Positions 50,392 through 58,646 of a stretch of 64,000 nucleotides of DNA are shown in pieces. Source of the stretch: Corynebacterium singulare (GTDB lineage Bacteria; Actinomycetota; Actinomycetes; Mycobacteriales; Mycobacteriaceae). Position 1 is the stretch's first letter, and each line of letters starts with the position of its first letter. Both the position numbers and the translations under genes were made by a program. The stretch is taken from the NCBI RefSeq assembly GCF_000833575.1, contig NZ_CP010827.1, forward strand, positions 2,157,993-2,221,992, in the 5' to 3' direction. Under the pieces are notes generated by a model that had not been told where the DNA came from, did no database searches, and was given only the letters and a program-made list of their open reading frames with translations.

Positions 50392-50422
50392 GATGCGCAC
50401 CCCTATATAGGTGGTGCGCATC
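50392..50422 (-). terminator. Intrinsic-terminator-like hairpin with no gene in front
   Basis: 10-bp stem GATGCGCACC / GGTGCGCATC followed on the minus strand by AATATTTTTT. It lies in the roughly 260-base gap between the divergent aldo/keto reductase and secreted protein genes, so a leftward transcript reaching it has no recognised source. It may be an attenuator or a remnant. Confidence 0.6.
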
Positions 50423-50545
50423 ACAAAGCCCACCACCCTTCCAGTATCTATCGGGTCCCGTCCTGCGAATTAGACACACTTTTGCCTATTACCTCTGATT
50501 CTCTACTTCTGCACGGATGACCAAGCCCTGCGTAGAGTGGGCCGC

Positions 50546-51376
50546 ATGACTGTACCCAATATCGAACTCAACGACGGCAACGCTATCCCCCAGCTCGGCT
50601 ACGGTGTCTTCAAGGTTGACCCCGAGAAGACCGAAGAGCTGGTTGCGGAGGCACTGAAGGTGGGCTACCGGCACATCGATACCGCCGCCATCTACGGCAA
50701 CGAGGAAGGTGTAGGCCGCGCGATTGCCAACTCCGGCATCCCGCGCGAGGAGCTGTTCATCACCACGAAGCTATGGAATGACCGCCAGACCGATGCGGCA
50801 GCAGCCCTCGACGAATCTCTAGAGAAGCTCGGCCTCGACTACGTGGATCTCTACCTCATCCACTGGCCGTGCCCAGAAAATGACACCTACGTGGAGGCGT
50901 GGAAGCAGCTCATCGAGTTGAAGAAGGCTGGCAAGACTAAGTCCATTGGTGTTTCCAACTTCGAACTTGAGCACCTAGAAAAGCTGGAAACCCAAACAGA
51001 TGAAACCCCCGTGGTTAACCAGGTGGAGCTGCACCCCTACCTGCAGCGTTGGCGCGAGCTCGACGCCTTCCGCGCTCACAAGGTGAAGATCGAGGCGTGG
51101 GGCCCGCTGGGCCAGGGCAAGACCGACCTATTTGAGCTGCCGGAAATCACCGATCCCGCCGAGAAGTACGGCGTCTCCCCCGCTCAGGTGATTATCCGCT
51201 GGCACCTGCAAAATGACGTCATCGTGTTCCCGAAGTCCGAAAACCCGGATCGCATTGCGCAAAACTTCGACGTTTTCGGCTTCGAGCTTGATGAATCCGA
51301 GATGGCTGCCATCACCGATCTCGACCTCGGGGAAGAGGGCCGCGGCGGCAGCCACCCCAAGGAAATGAACTACTAA
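50546..51376 (+). CDS. Aldo/keto reductase
   Basis: 276 residues from MTVPNIELNDGNAIPQLGYGVF; a GTG three codons earlier is less likely. TIM-barrel AKR blocks are present: GYRHIDTAAIYGNEEGVGRAI with catalytic Asp and Tyr, ITTKLWNDRQ with the Lys, DLYLIHWPCP with the His, and the NADPH-binding VFPKSENPDRIAQNF. It reduces small aldehydes or ketones, close to the 2,5-diketo-D-gluconate reductase group. It is convergent with rpiB, overlapping by 4 bases. Confidence 0.93.
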   Translation: MTVPNIELNDGNAIPQLGYGVFKVDPEKTEELVAEALKVGYRHIDTAAIYGNEEGVGRAIANSGIPREELFITTKLWNDRQTDAAAALDESLEKLGLDYVDLYLIHWPCPENDTYVEAWKQLIELKKAGKTKSIGVSNFELEHLEKLETQTDETPVVNQVELHPYLQRWRELDAFRAHKVKIEAWGPLGQGKTDLFELPEITDPAEKYGVSPAQVIIRWHLQNDVIVFPKSENPDRIAQNFDVFGFELDESEMAAITDLDLGEEGRGGSHPKEMNY

Positions 51377-51846
51377 GCCTCCGGCAGCTCCGGCGGAATG
51401 TTGGTGCGCTCGTACTCGGCAAGAATGTCGATGCGGCGCTGGTGGCGCTCGGCGCGGGACCACTCCTGATCCAGGAAGGCATCCACAATCGCCAGCGCCT
51501 CCTCCTCGGAGTGCATGCGGCCACCAATGCCGATGAGCTGAGCATTATTGTGCTCGCGGGCTAGACGGGCGGTCTCGGGGGACCAGGCCAGGGCACAGCG
51601 CGCGCCCTTCACCTTGTTCGCGGCGATCTGCTCGCCGTTTCCGGAGCCGCCGAGCACGATGCCGAGAGATCCCGGATCGTTGACGGTCCGCAGGGCGGCC
51701 TCGATGCAGAATGCCGGGTAGTCATCCTCGGCGTCATACTCGTGGGCTCCGCAGTCAATGACGTCGTGGCCCTGCTTCTTCAGGTGTTCGGCAATGACGT
51801 TCTTCGTCTCGAACCCTGCGTGGTCTGCTCCTAAATAAACGCGCAT
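51373..51846 (-). CDS. rpiB: Ribose-5-phosphate isomerase B
   Basis: 157 residues from MRVYLGADHAGFETKN with AGGA nine bases upstream. The LacAB/RpiB family features are DHAGFE, the VIDCGAHEYDAEDDYPAFC block, and GIVLGGSGNGEQIAANKVKGARCAL. In actinobacteria a Glu replaces the catalytic Cys in the GGSGNGE loop, as here. It interconverts ribulose- and ribose-5-phosphate. rpiB close to pepN is as in C. glutamicum. Confidence 0.95.
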   Translation of the reverse strand: MRVYLGADHAGFETKNVIAEHLKKQGHDVIDCGAHEYDAEDDYPAFCIEAALRTVNDPGSLGIVLGGSGNGEQIAANKVKGARCALAWSPETARLAREHNNAQLIGIGGRMHSEEEALAIVDAFLDQEWSRAERHQRRIDILAEYERTNIPPELPEA

Positions 51847-51949
51847 GGCCCACATCCTACCGGTCGGCGAACACACCCGCCGACCCGTTTTAGCAATAAC
51901 TCAAAATTGATATGGTGGGGCACGTCTACTCCCAAGGAAGGACCCCACT

Positions 51950-52327
51950 ATGTCCATGAACACTCGTGTTTGTGTCCTTTACGTCGGCGCAATCCTTGTC
52001 GGCGCCGGTTTGTTCGCCGCAGGTTTCTTCACGGAACGCGGCTTCCTCCGGGCCCTGGTCATGGCGGTCGTGATGACCGTGGCTCACCTCGGGGTGGGCG
52101 CTTGGTGGATAGCCCAGAAGCCACACCGTGCGGCTGGGATCACCGCTGGTGTGCTGGCACTCCTCGCAGGCGCTTCATGGGCTACGTGGGTAGCCGCCGA
52201 GTGGGAGGAATACCAGGCGCAGAGCTATCTGCCCATCATCAACATCGCGGGACTTCCTGCTTTCGTGCTCACCCCCATCGTCCTCGGCTGCGTCATCGCG
52301 GCGGCAATGCGCAACCGCACACGTTAA
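51950..52327 (+). CDS. Small membrane protein, four helices
   Basis: 125 residues from MSMNTRVCVLYVGAILVGAG with AAGGAAGG upstream. Four hydrophobic segments: VLYVGAILVGAGLFAAGFF, ALVMAVVMTVAHLGVGAWWI, AGITAGVLALLAGASWATWV and LPAFVLTPIVLGCVIAAAM. No family recalled; the layout resembles small actinobacterial inner-membrane proteins. It is convergent with the DsbA-family gene, overlapping by 4 bases. Confidence 0.7.
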   Translation: MSMNTRVCVLYVGAILVGAGLFAAGFFTERGFLRALVMAVVMTVAHLGVGAWWIAQKPHRAAGITAGVLALLAGASWATWVAAEWEEYQAQSYLPIINIAGLPAFVLTPIVLGCVIAAAMRNRTR

Positions 52328-52938
52328 ACCTGAGGAGCTTCGGTGCGGGAGCGCTTGAGCTCGAAGAAGTACGGGAACTGGGCGAGGCGCACGGAGGCGT
52401 CGAAAAGCTCGCCGGCTTCCTCGCCGGTGGGAACACGGGTGATGACTGGGCCGAAGAAAGCGGTGTCACCGAACTTCACCACTGGGGTACCCACTTCATC
52501 GCCGACCTCGGAGATGCCACGGTTGTGGAACTCGCTAAGCTTCTCATCCATCTCCTCGGTGTTGGCTACGGAGGCGAAGTCGGCGGGGAGGGAGGCGTCG
52601 CCAAGCGCCTGCTTGATGATGTCGTCGTAGGCGCCGTAACCCTTCTTGCCACCCTGGCCTTCGGTGTGGATGCGGGTGCCCATCGCGGTGTAGAAGGCGT
52701 CAAGCTTCTCCGGGGCTTCCACGGCAATCTTGGCCGCCACGCGCGCCGGGCCCCAGTTCGCCTCCATCATCTTCATGTACTCCGGATCGAGGTCACGGCC
52801 CTTGTTGAGCACAGACAAGGACATCGGCTCAAAGGTCACCTCAATATCGCGAACCTTCTCCACTTCCTTAATCCAACGCGAGGTCAGCCACGCGAAGGGA
52901 CAGGAGCAGTCGAACCAGAACGTGACGGATTGAGCCAT
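52324..52938 (-). CDS. DsbA-family mycothiol-dependent oxidoreductase, Rv2466c-like
   Basis: 204 residues from MAQSVTFWFDCSCPFAWLTSRW. The thioredoxin-like fold with helical insertion, the WIKEVEKVRDIEVTFEPMSLSVLN block, GTPVVKFGDTAFFGPV with cis-Pro, and the end FPYFFELKRSRTEAPQV closely follow M. tuberculosis Rv2466c. That enzyme has CPWC at the active site; here it reads C-S-C-P-F-A, so the second cysteine is Ala and an extra Cys sits two residues before. The neighbouring pepN agrees with C. glutamicum synteny. Confidence 0.88.
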   Translation of the reverse strand: MAQSVTFWFDCSCPFAWLTSRWIKEVEKVRDIEVTFEPMSLSVLNKGRDLDPEYMKMMEANWGPARVAAKIAVEAPEKLDAFYTAMGTRIHTEGQGGKKGYGAYDDIIKQALGDASLPADFASVANTEEMDEKLSEFHNRGISEVGDEVGTPVVKFGDTAFFGPVITRVPTGEEAGELFDASVRLAQFPYFFELKRSRTEAPQV

Positions 52939-53038
52939 AGTAAATCTCCTTTGCTTGTACGGTCTGTGGCACCCCACTCTAGGCGCGTGACTACGCTGGT
53001 GCAGAGACTTAAACCATCGACAAACGGGAGTAACCTTT

Positions 53039-55579
53039 ATGACCTCGATCAACCTCACCCGCGAGGAAGCCCAGCAACGCTCGGCCATGCTGGAGGTAGA
53101 GCACTACGACGTTGCCCTCGACCTCACCGAAGAGGAGTTTTTCACCTCCACCACCGTTGTTAAGTTCCGCGCTACGAAGGCGGGCTCGACGTTTATTGAC
53201 CTGCGCGGTGATGAGCTCCTCGAGGTTCGCCTCAACGGTGCTCCCCTGCCCACCAACGCTTATGACCCGACCTACGGTGTCCCGCTATCGGGCTTGCAGG
53301 TCGCGGACTATGAGCTCAAGGTCGTGGCGAAAATTCGCTACTCCCGCACCGGCGAGGGCCTGCACCGCTTCGTCGACCCGGTCGACGGTGAGACTTACCT
53401 TTACACCCAGTTTGAAACTGCCGATGCCAAGCGCGTCTTTGCCTGCTTTGACCAGCCGGATCTGAAGGCCACCTACTCATTGTCCTTCGACATCCCGGAG
53501 CACTGGACGGTGATCACCAACTCCCCCATCACGCGTGAGGGCAACACCGTGTTCGCTACGGTGGACTACCCGCTTTCTACCTACCTGATTGCACTGTGCG
53601 CGGGCCCTTACGTCGGCGTGACGGACACGTGGACCGGCACGCTAGCGGAGCACCCGGAGGGCTCGCCCGCACAAACCGTTGAAGTACCGCTGGGGATTTA
53701 CTGCCGCCCGTCGCTGCTGGACTCCCTCGACGCCGAGCGCATCTTCACAGAAACCAAGCAGGGCTTTGATTTCTACCACCGCAATTTCGGCTTTGCCTAC
53801 CCCTTTGGCAAGTATGACCAAATTTTCGTGCCGGAGTTTAACGCTGGCGCCATGGAAAACGCCGGCTGCGTGACTATCCGCGATGAGTACGTGTTTACGT
53901 CCAAGGCTTCGCACTACAAGTACGAGCGCCGCGCGGACACCATCCTCCACGAGCTGGCCCACATGTGGTTCGGTGACCTGGTGACCATGCAGTGGTGGGA
54001 TGACCTGTGGCTTAACGAGTCCTTCGCCACCTGGTCCGCCGCCATTTCCCAGGCGGAGGAGACCCAGTACGATACCGCGTGGGTAACCTTCGCCAACGTC
54101 GAGAAGGCCCGGGCCTACCAGCAGGACCAGCTGCCCACCACGCACCCGATTTCCACGGATGCATCTGATATTGAGACCGTGGAGCAGAACTTCGACGGCA
54201 TCACTTACGCCAAGGGTGCGTCGGTACTTAAGCAGCTGCAGGCCTATGTGGGCCGCGAGAACTTCTTCGCCGGGGTTCGCCGCCACTTCCAGGAGCACCA
54301 GTGGTCGAATGCCACCTTTGGGGATTTGCTACGCCATCTGGAGGAGGCCTCTGGGCGCGATCTGTCCTTCTGGGCGCAGCAGTGGCTCAAGACCACGGGA
54401 GTGAACACGCTCAGCGTGGCGTTGGAGACGGACGAGTCCGGGGCCATCACCCAAGCCCACCTCACCCAGTCGGGCGATACTCTGCGCACACACCGCGTCG
54501 CTATTGGCGTCTACGCCCTCCAGGGTGAGAAGGTGGTGCGTACCGACCGCATCGAGATGGATATCGACGGCGCCGCCACCGAGATTCCGGAGCTTGTGGG
54601 CCGCGCGCTTTGCGACGTCCCCTTCGTTTTTCCCAACGACGATGACCTGACCTACTGCCTCATCGATCTGGATGCGGGTTCCCTGCAGTTCCTACTGGAG
54701 AATGTTGAGAAGTTCGAAGATCCTATGGCCCGCACCCTGTGCTGGTCCACCGCATGGGAAATGACCCGTGCGGGATCCATGCGCGCCCGCGACTTCGTGG
54801 CGCTCGTTGCCCGCGGTGCGGAGGCTGAGACTGAGCTCGCGGTCCTGGAGCGCATCCTCTCCCAGGCCGCCACCGCCCAGTCCACCTATGCCGATCCGGA
54901 GTGGGCGAAGGAGGACACGCAGCTTGCTCGCGCTCTCCTGGCAGGCGCCCACACTGACGATGCGGAGAGTTCCATCGTCTTCACCCAGGCGCTCGCCGGC
55001 ATTAAGCTTCACGACGCCTCCCGCGCCTTCTTCCAGGAGCTCCTTAAGACCTCTTCGGATGCGGGCCTGCGCTGGAAGGCACTCACCGCGCTCATCGCCG
55101 ATGGCTCGCTTGCCGACGTCACCGGCCCCGAGCACGCCGGCGCCGCCATGACAGCTGTAGCCGAGGAGCTTCAGCGCGATAACACCGCGACGGGCTACCA
55201 GGCTTCGCTCAAGGCGCTGGCTGCGGTGAACACCGAGGACAACAAGCGCGCGGTATGGGACGAAATCGTCGCTGGTGAGTTGGGTAACCGCGACTTGGAA
55301 TCGAAACTAGCCGGCCTGACCTTTGTCGGCTCCGACGAACTCCTGCCGAGCGCGGAATTCTTCGATGTAGCGGAGAAGATCTGGTCCGCACAGTCCAACG
55401 AGATTGCCCTGACCACGGTGACTGGGCTGTTCCCGCGCTGGGATGTCAGCCAGGAGACCCTCGACCGCGCCGATGAGTTCCTCTCCCGCGACCTACCGGG
55501 CGGCCTGCGCCGCGCCGTGATGGAGCAGCGCGACCGCACCGCCCGCGCCCTGCGCAACCGCGCCGTCGACCGCGGCTAA
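53039..55579 (+). CDS. pepN: Aminopeptidase N, zinc M1 family
   Basis: 846 residues. The M1 domains are in order: beta N-domain, the exopeptidase GAMEN motif in FNAGAMENAGCVTI (about 272-285), the zinc site HELAHMWFGDL followed by the third ligand Glu in LNESFATW, then the helical C-terminal ERAP1-like domain. It removes N-terminal residues from peptides in the cytoplasm. No signal peptide. It is divergent from the DsbA-family gene and followed by a GC-rich hairpin. Confidence 0.96.
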   Translation: MTSINLTREEAQQRSAMLEVEHYDVALDLTEEEFFTSTTVVKFRATKAGSTFIDLRGDELLEVRLNGAPLPTNAYDPTYGVPLSGLQVADYELKVVAKIRYSRTGEGLHRFVDPVDGETYLYTQFETADAKRVFACFDQPDLKATYSLSFDIPEHWTVITNSPITREGNTVFATVDYPLSTYLIALCAGPYVGVTDTWTGTLAEHPEGSPAQTVEVPLGIYCRPSLLDSLDAERIFTETKQGFDFYHRNFGFAYPFGKYDQIFVPEFNAGAMENAGCVTIRDEYVFTSKASHYKYERRADTILHELAHMWFGDLVTMQWWDDLWLNESFATWSAAISQAEETQYDTAWVTFANVEKARAYQQDQLPTTHPISTDASDIETVEQNFDGITYAKGASVLKQLQAYVGRENFFAGVRRHFQEHQWSNATFGDLLRHLEEASGRDLSFWAQQWLKTTGVNTLSVALETDESGAITQAHLTQSGDTLRTHRVAIGVYALQGEKVVRTDRIEMDIDGAATEIPELVGRALCDVPFVFPNDDDLTYCLIDLDAGSLQFLLENVEKFEDPMARTLCWSTAWEMTRAGSMRARDFVALVARGAEAETELAVLERILSQAATAQSTYADPEWAKEDTQLARALLAGAHTDDAESSIVFTQALAGIKLHDASRAFFQELLKTSSDAGLRWKALTALIADGSLADVTGPEHAGAAMTAVAEELQRDNTATGYQASLKALAAVNTEDNKRAVWDEIVAGELGNRDLESKLAGLTFVGSDELLPSAEFFDVAEKIWSAQSNEIALTTVTGLFPRWDVSQETLDRADEFLSRDLPGGLRRAVMEQRDRTARALRNRAVDRG

Positions 55580-55587
55580 GCATGTTC

Positions 55588-55626
55588 ACCCCGCAACCAG
55601 GAACTTTCTTCCTCCGGTTGCGGGGT
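55588..55626 (+). terminator. Terminator hairpin after pepN
   Basis: Perfect 11-bp stem ACCCCGCAACC / GGTTGCGGGGT with a 17-base loop just after the pepN stop; a TTTT follows about 10 bases later. Confidence 0.65.
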
Positions 55627-55654
55627 TGCGGGTGCTGTTTTAGTCTCTGTGTCC

Positions 55655-56821
55655 ATGGGGGATATTGAGACCTACATCCACCTTCGCAATTCGGGGATTG
55701 CGCTCGTGGAGAATGCATCCAGCTCACCCGACGAGCTCCGCGCGCTCGGCGCCGACGCGTCTGACGCCGCAGAACTAGCCCACCTGCACCGCACCTACTT
55801 CGGCCCCACCCGCTTTAGCGGCAAACAACGCAAAGCCCGCACCGCCGCCCAAACCCAGAAACACAGCCTAGCCACCCTCTCCCTGATTGAGTCCTACACC
55901 GCCAAAGTCAAAAAAGACCTCGACGCCTGGAACCTCCGCATCAAACTCGCCGGCACACCCGCACACAAAATCCGCGAAGTAGCCACCACACGCCTCAAAG
56001 AACTGCGCCGCAAACGCACACCCAAACCCGGTGTCAGGTTCACCTACCGCTCCACCGGCCCGAACTCCATGACGATCACCGATGACGCCACCGTCATCGC
56101 CGATATCCGCGGCACCCTCGAATCCGTCAACAAACACAACCTCCTCGACGCTGCACGCACCGTCATCGTCACCGGCGGTGTGGGCACTAAACCCGCCGTG
56201 CATGCCCAAGTCGTAGTGACATTGGACGAATTCGATCGCATCATCAACGGCGACGGTGACGAGATTGAGTTACAGCTGACGAATGGTGCGCGCATGACCG
56301 GGGCAGAATTCCTGTCCTATAAATTCGCCTCCATCGGGTATGCCACCATCGTCCACCCCGTGGAAGGACCCATTAACTCCTACCGCACCGAACGCAGTGC
56401 CAGCTGGAAACAACGCCTCACCCTCTGTGCTGAAACCCAAACCTGCTCCAGGCCCGGCTGTAACAAACCCGCTGATTACTGCCAGGTTCACCACATCATC
56501 CCCTGGCAGGCCGGCGGCTACACCAACATCAAGAATCTGACCTTCCTGTGCGCCTACCACAACGGCATTAACGACGATGACCCACAAAGACCTACCGGGC
56601 GCGGCTACATGTACCGGCTTAATACCGGAGTGTCCTTCATCCCGCCCTGGGGTGCACCGATCACCGCAATGCCGGAATACCAAGAGGCAGTAGCTAGACT
56701 CAACGCCGAAAAAGCTGCCGCAAAGACACCGGCCACAACACAAGCCCCCGGCCCACCATCCAGACAAAGCGATACGACACCAGCTCAGCCACCAGAACAA
56801 CCACCTCCCGACGGCAGCTGA
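55655..56821 (+). CDS. DUF222-type HNH endonuclease protein
   Basis: 388 residues from ATG (a GTG two codons upstream is equally possible; no ribosome binding site is seen). The C-terminal zinc HNH motif is CSRPGCNKPADYCQVHHIIPWQAGGYTNIKNLTFLCAYHN, complete with both cysteines and histidines. The N-terminal half is helical and basic (GKQRKARTAAQTQKHSLATL), as in the multicopy DUF222/HNH proteins of actinobacteria. The end is a Pro/Gln/Thr-rich tail. The target and role are unknown; these genes are often scattered and strain-variable. Confidence 0.85.
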   Translation: MGDIETYIHLRNSGIALVENASSSPDELRALGADASDAAELAHLHRTYFGPTRFSGKQRKARTAAQTQKHSLATLSLIESYTAKVKKDLDAWNLRIKLAGTPAHKIREVATTRLKELRRKRTPKPGVRFTYRSTGPNSMTITDDATVIADIRGTLESVNKHNLLDAARTVIVTGGVGTKPAVHAQVVVTLDEFDRIINGDGDEIELQLTNGARMTGAEFLSYKFASIGYATIVHPVEGPINSYRTERSASWKQRLTLCAETQTCSRPGCNKPADYCQVHHIIPWQAGGYTNIKNLTFLCAYHNGINDDDPQRPTGRGYMYRLNTGVSFIPPWGAPITAMPEYQEAVARLNAEKAAAKTPATTQAPGPPSRQSDTTPAQPPEQPPPDGS

Positions 56822-56890
56822 CCAGCCACCACACTGCAAGCGCAGAAATCGCTTCCATCGCCTGCACCAAAGGCGCACCCGATAGAAGAA

Positions 56891-56916
56891 CCCGTCAACC
56901 ACACAGCGTTGACGGG
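56891..56916 (+). terminator. Hairpin after the HNH gene
   Basis: 9-bp stem CCCGTCAAC / GTTGACGGG with an 8-base loop, about 70 bases after the stop; followed by AATAT rather than a T tract. Confidence 0.5.
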
Positions 56917-57052
56917 AATATCGGCGATCCTTAAAAGAATTTACCCCCAACTAGAGCAAAGTTGACGGGACACCTTGGTGATCCCCGACCATGCTCCAAT
57001 CGCTACCGCCGAGAGGCAACGACAGCGTGATTCCTAAGCTCTTAAAGAGCGA

Positions 57053-57083
57053 AACCCGCCAACCGGATAGTGGTTAGCGGGTT
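57053..57083 (-). terminator. Hairpin after the GntR gene
   Basis: AACCCGC / GCGGGTT outer stem with an inner AACC/GGTT separated by one mismatch; leftward it ends GGGTTTCGCTCTTT. Confidence 0.5.
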
Positions 57084-57158
57084 GCCCATCGTGCGCATCC
57101 ACATTGCCAGCGGGCATGATCGTATGGCAGCCCATGCTGGTGCGCAGACTCATACTGT

Positions 57159-57905
57159 CTAATCGAGGGTCGGTGTGGGATCCTCGCCAATAACGACCTC
57201 CACCGTGGCTGCATCAGGGCGCAGGGTCTCTTCCAGCTGAGCGGCAACGACGCCACCCTCTGCCTTGATGGTTCGGGTTATGCGCAAGACCGGCTGGTTG
57301 CGCCCAACGGCCAGGGCTTTCTGCTCCTCCGTGCGGGCGGTGGCAGCCACGAGGGAATCGCGTTTAAACACTGGTGCCAGACCGAGGTCTGTTAACAGCT
57401 CGGTCAGCGGCTTCTGGACGTCCTCTTCCGTGAGGCTCGGTGCCAAGGCCTGTGGGATAAGGAGCGTGGAGGCCATGATGGGCGAGCCCGCCGAAACCTG
57501 CACCGTGCGGCACTCCCACACGGAATCACCCTCCTCAATGTCAAAGGTGGAAGCAAGGTGTCCGGGCGCATCAATGAACGTCAGCGACAGCACCCGAACT
57601 TCCACATCGAGGCCATGCTCACGCAATTGGTCGAGGGCGCTGCGCCCGCTCGTCAGGCTCAGTGCCGGCGGAGTGGCGCGCACAAACGTGCCACCAGCGC
57701 GCCCGCGTTTGCGATCGATAAGTCCTTCAATCTGCACGATGTCCAATGCGTGGCGCACGGTCATGCGCGCAACCTTATATTCTTGGACCAGCTCCCTCTC
57801 CGTGGGGAAACGGTCACCGGGCTGCAGCTCACCGGATTCAATCTTGCTCCGCAGCGAATCCGCGATCACCAAATAGGCGGGGCGGCGGCGTTGAGAGTTT
57901 GACAC
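57159..57905 (-). CDS. GntR/HutC-family regulator with UTRA domain
   Basis: 248 residues, GTG start. The winged helix is YLVIADSLRSKIESGELQPGDRFPTERELVQEYKVARMTVRHALDIV (about 11-57), and a UTRA ligand domain follows (QLREHGLDVEVRVLSL ... VWECRTVQVSAGSPIMASTLLIP). UTRA domains bind small sugar, amino sugar or fatty acid effectors. It is the first gene left of the SDR and ABC importer genes and reads the same way, so it may control them; its own leader has no recognised dyad. Confidence 0.88.
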   Translation of the reverse strand: MSNSQRRRPAYLVIADSLRSKIESGELQPGDRFPTERELVQEYKVARMTVRHALDIVQIEGLIDRKRGRAGGTFVRATPPALSLTSGRSALDQLREHGLDVEVRVLSLTFIDAPGHLASTFDIEEGDSVWECRTVQVSAGSPIMASTLLIPQALAPSLTEEDVQKPLTELLTDLGLAPVFKRDSLVAATARTEEQKALAVGRNQPVLRITRTIKAEGGVVAAQLEETLRPDAATVEVVIGEDPTPTLD

Positions 57906-57955
57906 GCCTCACAACTGTACAGCGCCCCGCAGTTTTCGCATCTCGAGAGCGAAAG

Positions 57956-58630
57956 CTACTTCCGCTGGTTCAGCTCGATGCGCGGGCGCACGCGAATCTC
58001 GGTGAGCTGAGTCGTTGGGCCAGCATCGACGGTGGCACGGATGGCCTTCGCCACCTCCACCGGGGCGATGACATGCTCCGGGTTGTAATCCTGCAAGCCC
58101 TGCAACATCGGGGTATCCGTCGGCCCCGGCGCGACGGTGGACACGCGGATACCAAGTTCGCCGAGACGGAGACCATCAGCAAGTGCGTACAGAGCGTGCT
58201 TCGTCGCAGCATAGATGACGTTGTCGCCATAAGAGTGGATGCCGGCACCGGAGTTGATGAACACCGCAAGGCCTTCCGCTGCACGCAGTGCAGGCAGAAG
58301 CAGGCGGGTCAGCTCCGCCGGAACGTGGACGTTGAGGTCCATCTGTCCGCGCCAATCCTCCGGGCGAGCGCTCTCCACCGACTGCTTCTCGGCCCGCGCG
58401 GCGGCGTGAACGAGCACATCGACGCGGTCCAGGTCGGCGAGCTCTCCGGGAAGCGCTGCCTCGTCGAGAAGCGCCAGCAAATCGATGCTCACCGGCACGA
58501 TGTTCTCTGCCTCCGGCAGGTCCGCAGCGCTACGGCCCAAGGCAAAGACGCGGTGATCACGCGCAAGGTCCTTGATAATTTCCGCACCCATGCCACCGGT
58601 AGCCCCGGTGACGACAGCAGTCTTCAACAT
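57956..58630 (-). CDS. Short-chain dehydrogenase, FabG-like
   Basis: 224 residues from MLKTAVVTGATGGMGAEIIKDL with GGAGAAA upstream. TGATGGMG is the cofactor loop, the Ser is in FINSGAGIHS and the catalytic YAATKHAL carries Tyr and Lys. The end shows VRVRPR-type residues (LTEIRVRPRIELNQRK). The substrate is unknown. It follows the CMD/AhpD gene by 16 bases, so it is probably the last gene of that operon. Confidence 0.87.
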   Translation of the reverse strand: MLKTAVVTGATGGMGAEIIKDLARDHRVFALGRSAADLPEAENIVPVSIDLLALLDEAALPGELADLDRVDVLVHAAARAEKQSVESARPEDWRGQMDLNVHVPAELTRLLLPALRAAEGLAVFINSGAGIHSYGDNVIYAATKHALYALADGLRLGELGIRVSTVAPGPTDTPMLQGLQDYNPEHVIAPVEVAKAIRATVDAGPTTQLTEIRVRPRIELNQRK

Positions 58631-58646
58631 TATTTTTCTCCTTCAG

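Larger units (their letters stand above)
56822..57158. other. 337-base gap with terminators, no gene
   Basis: No credible ORF. It holds the terminators at 56891-56916 and 57053-57083, a third GTTGACGGG near 56964-56972, and a GCTCTT/AGAGC small dyad near 57039-57050. Confidence 0.6.
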
